64,000 bases of DNA from Rhizobium binae (lineage in GTDB: Bacteria > Pseudomonadota > Alphaproteobacteria > Rhizobiales > Rhizobiaceae), in contig NZ_CP071607.1 of assembly GCF_017357225.1 (NCBI RefSeq), forward strand, positions 310,001-374,000, in the 5' to 3' direction. The position numbers and the translations under genes are program-made. The notes beneath the pieces are model-generated. The model was not told the DNA's origin. It saw only the letters and a program-made list of their open reading frames with translations, and did not search any database. Positions 56,229 through 64,000 of the stretch are shown here, piece by piece; within the stretch, counting starts at the first letter, position 1; every line of letters begins with the position of its first letter.

Positions 56229-57704
56229 CTAGGCGGCTCCGCGTTGTACCCCGTGTGGATCGGCGACGATCGGCCAGATCGTCTTCGGCGCCCGCCGATA
56301 GGGTGTCGTCGCCGGATTATTGGGATAGGGCGTTCCGGCGGAGCAGTAAAGGATCTCGGCGGCGATCTTCGAGAAGGAGGCGAAGAAGTGATTGGTGGAT
56401 TTGATCACCAGGATCCTCTGCTTCGTGGGATCGATGCCCATCACCGAAAACAGGCTCGGATCGAAGCTTTGGGCGCGCGTCGAATTGAGGATGATGTCGA
56501 TGCCATCGAGCACGATATGGGCGGCATCGCCGAAGGGCGCCAGGCTCTCACCGAAACGCATCTCGGCATTTTTCACCAGCCTGACGACCTTGACGGTGCC
56601 GTCGATGGGATTGCCGGTGCCGGGTGCGGATTTGGCGCCGAAGCGCAGCGGGATTTCAGCCCCCTCGCCTGCCGCAAAACAGATCTGCACCGCCATCGGA
56701 TCCCAGATGGTGCCGATGACAGCACTCTTGACGCCGCGGGCCATCAGCTCGGCGAGGATGACGGTCGCGTCACCCGCCGTGCCGCCGCCCGGATTGTCCC
56801 AGACATCGGCGATGACGACCGGCCATTGGGTGGCGGCGATAGCGCGCGCCACGGCTTGCTTTTCATCGATCTGCGGCACCATGAAGGTGCCGCGTTTGGA
56901 AAAGAGTTCGAGGCCGAGCTCGCGCGCCAAGGCCGCACCCTTCTCCGGCTTGTTGTCGGTGACGACGAGCAGTTTCGTTCCCATCTCGGGAACGTCGCCG
57001 ACCATGAAGCCGTGGATCACCGAGATCGACAGGACCTCGGCATCGTCCCTTTCGATCCGCATGATCTTGTCGACGAAGGAACGCATCGGGTCGCGCGAGG
57101 TCGGGAAGACGTCGATCATGCGGCAGTCGAATACCGACATGACTGGCTTCACCCGGCCTTCCAATGTATCGACGGTGATGCGCCAGAGGTCCTCGGCGCG
57201 ATCGACAAAATCGGTATGCGGAAACTCCTTGAAATAGACGGCGAAATCAAGCGCCGCAACGCGCTTGGCAGTCAGATGGCTGTGCGGATCGAGCTCGGCG
57301 CAGATGAGGACGTCGGGCCCGACGATCTCGCGCATGCGTGAGAGAAGATCGCCTTCGGTATCCTCGTAGCCGGCGGCGACCATGGCGCCGTGCAGGCCCA
57401 TGACGACGGCATCAACAGGCATTGCCGCCTTGAGCTGGTCGAGGATTTCGTCGCGCAAACCCTCATAGGTCGTCCGGTTGACCAGGCCCGCCGGATCGGC
57501 CCAGGCGGCGGTGCCCTCGATCAGCTCCCAATCTTTTTCTTTGGTCACGCGCCGGCCGACGGTGATCGGTGCGGTGCAGAGTGTCGGCGTTTCTGGATGC
57601 TGGCCGGGCGGGGCATAAAGCGAGGCTTCGAAGGCGCGGCGATCCACGCAGATCGGGGAGAAGGTGTTGGTCTCGGTCGCCAATGCTGCCGTGAATATGC
57701 GCAA
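56229..57704 (-). CDS. MlrC-family (M81) metallopeptidase-like protein
   Basis: 491 residues with the MlrC N-terminal domain (RIFTAALATETNTFSP) and C-terminal domain. Metal-site residues are suggested in MGLHGAMVA, AELDPHSHLT and KEFPHTD. In the microcystin route MlrC opens linear peptides, but most relatives have unknown substrates. Start is TTG at 57704, as the region before it has no ATG in frame. It lies between the SnoaL-like gene and the PLP enzyme in a leftward operon, so it should act on the same substrate, perhaps a peptide or amide of it. Confidence 0.82.
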   Translation of the reverse strand: MRIFTAALATETNTFSPICVDRRAFEASLYAPPGQHPETPTLCTAPITVGRRVTKEKDWELIEGTAAWADPAGLVNRTTYEGLRDEILDQLKAAMPVDAVVMGLHGAMVAAGYEDTEGDLLSRMREIVGPDVLICAELDPHSHLTAKRVAALDFAVYFKEFPHTDFVDRAEDLWRITVDTLEGRVKPVMSVFDCRMIDVFPTSRDPMRSFVDKIMRIERDDAEVLSISVIHGFMVGDVPEMGTKLLVVTDNKPEKGAALARELGLELFSKRGTFMVPQIDEKQAVARAIAATQWPVVIADVWDNPGGGTAGDATVILAELMARGVKSAVIGTIWDPMAVQICFAAGEGAEIPLRFGAKSAPGTGNPIDGTVKVVRLVKNAEMRFGESLAPFGDAAHIVLDGIDIILNSTRAQSFDPSLFSVMGIDPTKQRILVIKSTNHFFASFSKIAAEILYCSAGTPYPNNPATTPYRRAPKTIWPIVADPHGVQRGAA

Positions 57705-57735
57705 GAAAGTGGCCTTCGTGTTGCGGGCCCCGCTT

Positions 57736-58218
57736 TCACCCCATCGGGTTCGGCAGGTAGCCGGTGAAACCTGAGATCTTCCAGCGTCCCTCGTGCAGCC
57801 TGCAATAATAGAGCGTCTGCCACTGCAGGACATCGCGGCTGCCGTCGGCCCTGGTGATGCCGCCGTCGAATTTCTTGCGGACGAGCGCCATGTCGCCTTC
57901 GATCTCGATATCTTCGAGCGTCGTCGTGGTGAAGATCGCCGTGCGCGGATCTTCCGCGAAGCTCTGTCCGGCGAAATCCCTCGCCTGCCGCAGCCACTCC
58001 TCGCGATAGGCCGACAGCGTCGGAAAGGCGAGCCGCCACTTGTCGGGGTTCACCTCCTTGCGGCCGTCGATGCCGATGAAGCCCTCTTCGACGAAATCAT
58101 CCTCGACCATCGACCAGTCGGCGGCGAGAAACGCGTCGATATCGCGCGAAACGAGCATTTCCCAGATCGCATGCCGGGCGCTGTCGGATGGGAAAGGGTT
58201 CTGAAAAGGATCGCGCAT
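57736..58218 (-). CDS. SnoaL/NTF2-like protein
   Basis: 160 residues, one alpha/beta cone with MVEDDFVEEGFIGIDGR in front and RDVLQWQTLYYCRLHEGRWKISGFTGYLP at the end. Such proteins are small isomerases, hydrolases or ligand-binding partners. It is the first gene of the leftward operon and starts 111 bp from RidA. Function unknown. Confidence 0.82.
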   Translation of the reverse strand: MRDPFQNPFPSDSARHAIWEMLVSRDIDAFLAADWSMVEDDFVEEGFIGIDGRKEVNPDKWRLAFPTLSAYREEWLRQARDFAGQSFAEDPRTAIFTTTTLEDIEIEGDMALVRKKFDGGITRADGSRDVLQWQTLYYCRLHEGRWKISGFTGYLPNPMG

Positions 58219-58231
58219 GTCCGCCCCGGAT

Positions 58232-58245
58232 TGAAATTCTTTTCA
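58232..58245. promoter_or_regulatory. TGAAA-N4-TTTCA palindrome in the divergent gap
   Basis: TGAAA-TTCT-TTTCA in the gap between the SnoaL-like and RidA genes. A related palindrome stands before the sugar operon at 43002. RpiR regulators often bind such sites, and an RpiR gene is the second gene to the right. Confidence 0.4.
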
Positions 58246-58329
58246 TAAATCGTGTTTTTCACTGGTCAAATTCTGCTTTCTATGGTCATTTGTCAACGTA
58301 TCAAGAAAATAATTTGCAAGGACTTCAGC

Positions 58330-58719
58330 ATGTCCATCAAGCGCTATGGCACGGTTCAAACGGGCGCCGGCGGCAAGACGCTGCCATTCGCGCGTGCGGT
58401 CGAAGCCGATGGCTGGCTCTATGTTTCCGGGCAGGTTGCGATGGAAAACGGCGAAATCATCGACGGCAACATCGTCGCCCAGACCCATAAGACGATCGCC
58501 AACGTGCTCGCGATCCTGGAAGAGGCGGGCTACGGCGTCGAGGATGTGGTGCGCGTCGGCGTCTGGCTCGATGATCCCCGCGACTTCTGGACCTTCAACA
58601 AGATCTATCAGGAATATTTCGGCGAGCATCCGCCGGCACGCGCCTGTGTGCAATCGTCGATGATGGTCGATTGCAAGGTTGAGATCGATTGCGTGGCCTA
58701 TAAAAAGAAGGACGCGTAG
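58330..58719 (+). CDS. RidA-family enamine/imine deaminase
   Basis: 129-residue RidA-type trimer subunit. The family's conserved arginine is in PPARACVQSSMM (R about 105) with the DCKVEIDCVAYKKKD end. It removes reactive enamines or imines made by PLP enzymes, so it fits the D-amino-acid-type enzyme encoded opposite. AAGGA precedes the ATG. Confidence 0.9.
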   Translation: MSIKRYGTVQTGAGGKTLPFARAVEADGWLYVSGQVAMENGEIIDGNIVAQTHKTIANVLAILEEAGYGVEDVVRVGVWLDDPRDFWTFNKIYQEYFGEHPPARACVQSSMMVDCKVEIDCVAYKKKDA

Positions 58720-58741
58720 CGAACAATCGGAGGGAGGCGGT

Positions 58742-59605
58742 TTGGATATCTTTTCGACATTGCAGGAAGATAAGAGCCGGCTTTCTCCTTCGGAAAACCG
58801 CATCGCGGAGATCATCGTCAACGATTTCGAGTTTGCGGTGAATGCCTCGATCATCGAGCTCGCCGAACGGGCCGAGGTCTCGCCGCCGACCGTCACCCGC
58901 TTTTGCCGGCGGCTCGGCTGCGAGAGCTTTTCCGATTTCAAGGTGCAACTCGCCCGCACCGCCCATATCGGCGTGCGCTATCTGAAGCCGGAATCGAAAA
59001 GCACCGATCCGGCCGATGTCGCCCAGGATATCATCACCAAGGCGCAGAACGCGCTGTTTCTCCTGCACCGCTCGCTCGATCTCGCGGCGATCGAAGCGGC
59101 CGTTTCGTTTATCGCCAAGGCCGATATGATCTATGCCTTCGGCTCGGGCGGCAATTCGTCGATGATCGCCGACGAGCTGCAGAACCGTCTCTTCCGTCTC
59201 GGGCTGCGCATCACCGCCAGTTCCGATCACAGCATGCAGCTGATGATGGCGGCGGCGGCGAAGCCGGGCGACGTGCTGATTGGCTCGTCCTTCTCCGGGC
59301 GCAATATGGAGCTGGTGCGCGCCTTCGCGCTTGCCCGCGAGAACAAGGTGAAGACGATCGCTTTGACCCAGACAGACAGCCCGGTCGCCAAGGCGGCCGA
59401 AATCGTCGTGCCGATCGACCTTCCCGAGGGCAACAACATCTACCGTCCGACCTCGACGCGCATCGCCTATATCGCGACGGTCGACATTCTCTCAAGCCTG
59501 GTCGCCTATGCCGTCCAGCCGAAGGCGACGACCACGCTTCGGCGCATCAAGCAGCAGCTCGTCATCCACCGCGACGGCGACGACCGGCAGTTGCTTGGAG
59601 ATTGA
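58742..59605 (+). CDS. RpiR-family transcriptional regulator
   Basis: 287 residues: N-terminal HTH (SIIELAERAEVSPPTVTRFCRRLGCESFSDFK) and C-terminal SIS sugar-phosphate domain (IYAFGSGGNSSMIADELQ, GDVLIGSSFSGRN). Start is TTG after GGAGGGAGG. It probably governs the divergent module; the SIS domain points to a phosphosugar or related effector. Confidence 0.9.
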   Translation: MDIFSTLQEDKSRLSPSENRIAEIIVNDFEFAVNASIIELAERAEVSPPTVTRFCRRLGCESFSDFKVQLARTAHIGVRYLKPESKSTDPADVAQDIITKAQNALFLLHRSLDLAAIEAAVSFIAKADMIYAFGSGGNSSMIADELQNRLFRLGLRITASSDHSMQLMMAAAAKPGDVLIGSSFSGRNMELVRAFALARENKVKTIALTQTDSPVAKAAEIVVPIDLPEGNNIYRPTSTRIAYIATVDILSSLVAYAVQPKATTTLRRIKQQLVIHRDGDDRQLLGD

Positions 59606-59630
59606 AATCCATGAGCGGGAGCAAGAGACC

Positions 59631-60407
59631 ATGACCCAATCGGCAGCCATCGTCACCGGCGCTGCAGGCGATATCGGTGCGGCGATCGCCGCACGGCTTG
59701 CCGATGATCACGACGTCGTGCTGCTCGCTGATATCGATGCCGCCGCCGCGGCCGCCGTCGCTTCCAAGCTCGGGCCGGCCAGCCGCTTCGTCGCCGTCGG
59801 CTGCGATGTCACCAGCGAGACGAGCATATCAGAACTGGCAAAACGCGCCGCCGATGCCGGGCTGGTGCGAACCCTCGTCAACAATGCCGGTGCTGCCCGC
59901 GCCACCAGCCTGCACGAGACGACGCCGGACATTTGGCGGGCGGATCTTGCGCTCAATCTCGAGGCGGCATTTCTGTGTTTCCGTGCCTTTGAGCCGATGC
60001 TGACAGTTTCGAGGGGCTCCGTCGTCAATATCGCCTCGGTCAATGGCCTGCATGTCTTCGGCCACCCGGCCTATAGCGCCGCCAAGGCCGGCCTCTTGCA
60101 TTTCACCCGGCTGGTCGCGGTGGAATACGGCAAGTTCGGCATCCGTTCCAATGCCGTCGCGCCCGGCACGGTGAAGACGCAGGCTTGGGAAGCGCGGGCT
60201 GCCGCCAATCCGAATGTCTTCGAAGAGGCACGGCGTTGGTATCCGCTGCAGCGCGTCGTCGATCCCAAGGATGTTGCCAATACCGTTGGTTTCCTTGCCG
60301 GGCCACTCGCCGCCGCCATCACAGGTGTCTGCCTGCCCGTCGATTGCGGCTTGACGGCCGGCCAGGCCGAGCTGGCGCGAACCTTCTCCCAGTCGGAGCA
60401 TTATTGA
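59631..60407 (+). CDS. Short-chain dehydrogenase/reductase
   Basis: 258 residues. Cofactor motif TGAAGDIGAAIA, the NNAG box (LVNNAGAAR), and a catalytic serine-tyrosine-lysine set in IASVNGLHVFGHPAYSAAKAG are all present. It starts 26 bp after the RpiR gene. The substrate, presumably an alcohol or ketone in the same route, is unknown. Confidence 0.92.
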   Translation: MTQSAAIVTGAAGDIGAAIAARLADDHDVVLLADIDAAAAAAVASKLGPASRFVAVGCDVTSETSISELAKRAADAGLVRTLVNNAGAARATSLHETTPDIWRADLALNLEAAFLCFRAFEPMLTVSRGSVVNIASVNGLHVFGHPAYSAAKAGLLHFTRLVAVEYGKFGIRSNAVAPGTVKTQAWEARAAANPNVFEEARRWYPLQRVVDPKDVANTVGFLAGPLAAAITGVCLPVDCGLTAGQAELARTFSQSEHY

Positions 60408-60510
60408 TATTCAGGGCTCCGATCCCTGAGCCGGCAAGACAGCATAATTTGACTTTCGGGACTGCCCGCCGCGGCCGCGCCTGCCGATTTTCTTGACGAT
60501 TGATGACCCC

Positions 60511-61734
60511 ATGAGCCGCCTCTTCCCCGACGTTTTCCGCAATCCGGCGATCCGCGCCAGCATGATTGCCATTTTCACTTTCGGCATGGCAGGCGCAATG
60601 ACGGCGCCCTATCGGTCCATCGTCGGCATCCGCGAATTGGGCCTGAGCGACGGGCTCTATTCCTTCCTCGCCTTCGCCTCGGCGGCGGTGAACGTCGTCA
60701 TCAGCGTTCTGCTCGGCAATCTTGCCGATCGGCTAGGCGAATACCGTTCGGCGATGATCGGCGCCTGCCTCTTCGGCATCGTTGGCTACGGCATGGTTTA
60801 CGCCTTTCCGACAGCGTCCGTCTTCGTCATCAGCGCGCTGCTGCCGCTGCCGATCTACGGGGCGCTGAATTCGCTGCTGTTTGCCAATGCGCGCGCCGCC
60901 ATGCAGGGCATGAACCGCAGCGACATGGTGACGGCCAACTCCGGCGTGCGCGCAATGATCTCGCTCTCCTGGGTGCTGATCCCCGGGGTCACTGGCCTTG
61001 CGCTCTCCGGCGCATCGAGCATGCTGCCGGCCTATCTCTTTGCCGCCATCGCATGTGTCTTATGCCAGGGTATCATCCTCTTCGCCCTGCCGAACCGGGT
61101 GGCAACGGAGATAACAGCGGTTCATCATCTCACCTATTTCGGCGCGCTGCGGCAGGTGGTGTCGCCACGGATTTCGGCGCATGTCGCCGGCGTGGCGCTC
61201 ATCACCAGCACGCTGCATCTCAACGACGCTCTTCTGCCGTTGATCGCCACTGGTGCCGCCCATGGGGCGCTCAGCGACGTCGGCATTCTGGTCGGCATCG
61301 TCGCCTTGCTGGAGATCGTCTTCATCATCGTCTGGTCGCGGATCGCGCGGGAAGCGGGGCAGATGACGGCGCTTGCCGCCGGCACCGTCATCTACGCCCT
61401 GTTCCTCGGCCTTCTCGGTTTCGCCTCCGAGCCATGGCATCTCTATGCGCTGACGCTGCTCGCCGGCATCGGTGCTGCGGCGATCATCAGCATTCCGATC
61501 ACCTATCTGCAGGATCTCATCGCCGACCGGCCGGGGCTCGGCAGTGCGCTCATCTCGGTCAATGTCTTTGCCAGTGCGGGGATCGGCGCCCTGGTCTTTG
61601 CCGCCGGCACATGGGCGACGGGCTATTCGGGAACCGCCATGCTGAGCGCCGTTACCGGACTGTCGGGCATCGCAACCCTCGGCCTTCTGCAGAGGCGCGA
61701 TGCCGTTGCGCCTATCGACGCCGAGGTTCAGTAA
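60511..61734 (+). CDS. MFS transporter of the sugar-efflux (Set) type
   Basis: 407-residue twelve-helix carrier. It has the Set-like run AGAMTAPYRSIVGIRELGLSDGLYSF and the loop GNLADRLGEYRSAMIG. ATG at 60511 is taken as the start (TTG at 60493 is also in frame). It follows the SDR by about 100 bp and could export the product or import the substrate. Confidence 0.85.
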   Translation: MSRLFPDVFRNPAIRASMIAIFTFGMAGAMTAPYRSIVGIRELGLSDGLYSFLAFASAAVNVVISVLLGNLADRLGEYRSAMIGACLFGIVGYGMVYAFPTASVFVISALLPLPIYGALNSLLFANARAAMQGMNRSDMVTANSGVRAMISLSWVLIPGVTGLALSGASSMLPAYLFAAIACVLCQGIILFALPNRVATEITAVHHLTYFGALRQVVSPRISAHVAGVALITSTLHLNDALLPLIATGAAHGALSDVGILVGIVALLEIVFIIVWSRIAREAGQMTALAAGTVIYALFLGLLGFASEPWHLYALTLLAGIGAAAIISIPITYLQDLIADRPGLGSALISVNVFASAGIGALVFAAGTWATGYSGTAMLSAVTGLSGIATLGLLQRRDAVAPIDAEVQ

Positions 61735-61809
61735 ACCGCACGAAGAATGTGGCTTTCATCGCCATCCGTCTTGTGACAAGGGTGGGGCTGCATTTCCTTT
61801 GAAGGCGAC

Positions 61810-63012
61810 ATGAAGGCGATCTCCGGCACGAATCTCGAGCAGGCCAAGTCTCACAACCGGCGGGTGGTGATCGAGGCCGTGCGGACGCACGGTCCCCTGT
61901 CGCGCGCGGCGATCGCCCGGATGACGGCGCTGACCGCCCAGACCGTGTCGAATATCGTCGAGGAGCTGGAGCGGTCGCATCTTCTCGTTCCGGCCGAGGC
62001 GCAGAAACTGGCGCGCGGCCAGCCGATCATCCCCTATTCGATCAATCCCGCCGGGGCCTATTCGATCGGCCTCGAGCTTGGCCGCCAGCGCGCCAGCGGG
62101 GTGCTGACGGATCTTACCGGCGCCGTTCGCGCGCGCATCGAGCGTCATGTCGAACACCCCGATCCGCAGGAGGCGATGCCGGTTCTCCAGGCAATCGTCG
62201 AGGATCTGCAGCAGGCCTTCGCATTCGACCGACACCGGCTGCTCGGCGTCGGCATGGCCCTGCCCGGCCGCTATGCCGATGGCGGCATCACCTCGCTCAG
62301 CCCGAAGAGCCTGCCCGGCTGGCAGGATTTTCCGGTCGGGCACGAGCTGGAGCAGCGGGTGAAAATGCCGGTGCTGGTCGAAAACGATGCGACGGCCGCC
62401 GCGATCGGCGAGCGCCTTCACGGCGTCGCCCGCGGTTTGAGCAGCTTCGTCTATCTGTTTCTGGCCGGCGGCGGCGGCATCGGCGCCGGCATGTTCCTCG
62501 ACGGCCACCTCTACAAGGGCAGCCGCAACAATGCCGGCGAGATCGGCCATATCATCGTCGAGCCGCACGGCAAGCTCTGCAACTGCGGCAAGCGCGGCTG
62601 CCTCGACCGCTACATCTCGCCGACCGTCGCTTACGAATTCATGGGCATCGCCAATGTCGAGGAGCTGTCATCAGACGATCTCGACGCGCTGATCGCCAAG
62701 GGCAGCGACGGTCTCGACGCCTGGCTCGACCAGGCCGTCCAGCCTCTGCGGCAGACCCTCGACTTTCTCGAACTTGCCTTCGATCCGCAGACCATCGTGC
62801 TCGGGGGCAGCCTGTCGACATCGCTGATGCGCCGGTTGGCCGAACGGCTGGAGCCGCTGCACCTGCCGATCGATCCCAACCGCAAGGGCAGCCTGCCCCG
62901 CGTAATGATCGGCATGACCGGCAAGGATACTGCCATCCTCGGCGCCGCCGCCCTGCCGATCTTTTCCGAAACCAATCCACGCTTCGACGTCCTGCAGAAA
63001 CCGGTCGGCTGA
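61810..63012 (+). CDS. ROK-family regulator/kinase
   Basis: 400 residues. An N-terminal winged helix (PLSRAAIARMTALTAQTVSNIVEELE) precedes a ROK sugar-kinase domain with the ATP-region VGMALPGRY, VENDATAAAIGE, and the zinc motif CNCGKRGCLD. It is thus a ROK-type repressor, possibly still able to bind sugar. It is the last gene of the rightward run and ends three bases from the convergent transporter gene. Confidence 0.88.
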   Translation: MKAISGTNLEQAKSHNRRVVIEAVRTHGPLSRAAIARMTALTAQTVSNIVEELERSHLLVPAEAQKLARGQPIIPYSINPAGAYSIGLELGRQRASGVLTDLTGAVRARIERHVEHPDPQEAMPVLQAIVEDLQQAFAFDRHRLLGVGMALPGRYADGGITSLSPKSLPGWQDFPVGHELEQRVKMPVLVENDATAAAIGERLHGVARGLSSFVYLFLAGGGGIGAGMFLDGHLYKGSRNNAGEIGHIIVEPHGKLCNCGKRGCLDRYISPTVAYEFMGIANVEELSSDDLDALIAKGSDGLDAWLDQAVQPLRQTLDFLELAFDPQTIVLGGSLSTSLMRRLAERLEPLHLPIDPNRKGSLPRVMIGMTGKDTAILGAAALPIFSETNPRFDVLQKPVG

Positions 63013-63015
63013 CCC

Positions 63016-63930
63016 TCATTCGCCTGCCGGCACCCTTGCATCTGCTTGCAGCGCGCGGCGCGCCGGAGGCCGCGCAAAGATGACCACGTTGCCGAGAAGC
63101 GTCAGCGCCAGGCCGATCAGGCCAAGACCGGTCCAGTGGTAGCCCTCGAAGACCGTCGACAAGGACAGGGCGACGATCGGGAACAGGACGGTAGCATAGG
63201 CGGCGCGTGAGGAGCCGATGCGCGACACCAGCATGAGATAGGTGGTGAAGCCGATCACCGAACCGATCGCCGCGAGATAGAGCAGTGCGACGAGATACTT
63301 GATGTCGGGCGGCGCCACGACCGGCGTTTGCGTCACGGTAATCAAGAAGAGCAGGACGATCGTGCCATAGGTCATGCCCCAGGCATTGGCGGTCACCGGT
63401 GAAATTCCGGCCGCGCTGTTTCGGCGTGACGCCATATTGCCGAGCGAGAAGAACAGCGTGCCGAGCGCTGCGAGCCCGATTCCTTTCAACGTGTCCAGAT
63501 TGAAATCGACGACAACCTCCTCTGCGAACAGCAGGAGGAGGCCGGTGGCGCCGAGCGCGGCCGCGAGAAGCGTGCGGCCGGTAACGCGGTCGCCGAAGAA
63601 CAGGCGCGCATTGACGGCATTGTAGATCGTTGCGAGCGAGAAGATGACCGAGATCAGCCCGGACGGGATAAAGCCGGCGGCGTTGTAGAAACAGATGAAA
63701 TTGAGGCTGAACAGGCAGAGCGCTTGCGCAAGGATGAAAGGCTGATCGTGCAAGGCAGGCAGCTTCAGCCGCCGCATGACGGCCAGGATGGCGACGAGGA
63801 TCACCGCTGCGAGCGCAAATCTGTAAAAGACCGAGACCAGCACCGGCACGGGACCGACCTGCATCGCAATGGCGATCCAGGTCGTCCCCCATATCAGGAC
63901 GGTGGCGATGAAGAGAGCGGCATTTGCCAT
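63016..63930 (-). CDS. EamA/DMT-family transporter
   Basis: 304 residues, ten hydrophobic segments in two EamA repeats (TVLIWGTTWIAIAMQVGPVP, then LGTLFFSLGNMASRRN for the second). Such carriers export amino acids or metabolites. It converges on the ROK gene. Substrate unknown. Confidence 0.88.
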   Translation of the reverse strand: MANAALFIATVLIWGTTWIAIAMQVGPVPVLVSVFYRFALAAVILVAILAVMRRLKLPALHDQPFILAQALCLFSLNFICFYNAAGFIPSGLISVIFSLATIYNAVNARLFFGDRVTGRTLLAAALGATGLLLLFAEEVVVDFNLDTLKGIGLAALGTLFFSLGNMASRRNSAAGISPVTANAWGMTYGTIVLLFLITVTQTPVVAPPDIKYLVALLYLAAIGSVIGFTTYLMLVSRIGSSRAAYATVLFPIVALSLSTVFEGYHWTGLGLIGLALTLLGNVVIFARPPARRALQADARVPAGE

Positions 63931-64000
63931 GGAGTGATCCTCGTTTTCTCGATCGATAGGCCAACCATGAGCCGGGCTCTTGCAGATTCTTGCTGCGAAA

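Overview
The window looks like an accessory replicon of a Rhizobium of the leguminosarum/etli type. The grounds are a protein that I recognise as very close to the biuret hydrolase described from R. leguminosarum bv. viciae 3841, a gamma-resorcylate cluster in the gene order known from Rhizobium sp. MTP-10005, a bgsBA pair for mixed-linkage beta-glucan, a DUF982 protein, and several copies of the palindromic intergenic mosaic repeats (RIME) typical of rhizobia. Species and replicon are inferred from recognition only; no search was run. I saw no rRNA, tRNA, CRISPR array or replication origin.

Layout. 0-3 kb: the 3' part of aspartate ammonia-lyase, a TauD-type dioxygenase and an AhpD-like protein. 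3.1-10.7 kb: a leftward operon with a BMP-family binding protein, two permeases, biuret hydrolase (biuH), a twin-ATPase, a second cysteine hydrolase and a cupin, opposite a GntR regulator with repeated GTGTATGCA sites. It probably imports and hydrolyses a small ureide. 11.5-18.5 kb: the gra cluster, with an MFS carrier, MarR regulator, flavin reductase, resorcinol hydroxylase, gamma-resorcylate decarboxylase, maleylacetate reductase and hydroxyquinol dioxygenase. The motif TTGCAANTGCAA lies upstream of both the carrier and the catabolic operon. 18.7-20.7 kb: an AraC regulator facing what seems to be a lost target gene, and a small orphan protein. 21-24.3 kb: bgsB-bgsA.

24.3-40.4 kb: a set of stress and central-carbon genes: a decayed CBS/BON gene, phosphoketolase, a GH144-like protein, an ABC protein with a ruined ATPase domain, a PNPOx-like protein, an acetyltransferase, a universal stress protein, a small-molecule kinase, a phosphoribosyl-pyrophosphate synthetase carrying a probable PAS domain, PEP synthase, a glucokinase relative that lacks key residues, and DUF982. 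Five FNR/FixK-like boxes are scattered through it, which suggests one low-oxygen regulon.

41-48.6 kb: a YdcZ-type transporter pair, a dienelactone hydrolase, and a sugar ABC operon led by a Gfo/Idh/MocA dehydrogenase. 48.9-55.1 kb: a scrapyard with an IS66 element (perfect 8-bp target duplication) and an IS3-family element cutting the same unknown gene, a macro-domain protein with a DarG-like core but no visible toxin, and remnants of other reading frames. 55.1-63.9 kb: a divergent module with a D-threonine-aldolase-like PLP enzyme, an MlrC-type protein and a SnoaL-like protein on one side, and RidA, an RpiR regulator, an SDR, a sugar-efflux MFS and a ROK protein on the other, then an EamA transporter. 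It probably handles a hydroxy-amino acid or D-amino-acid compound.
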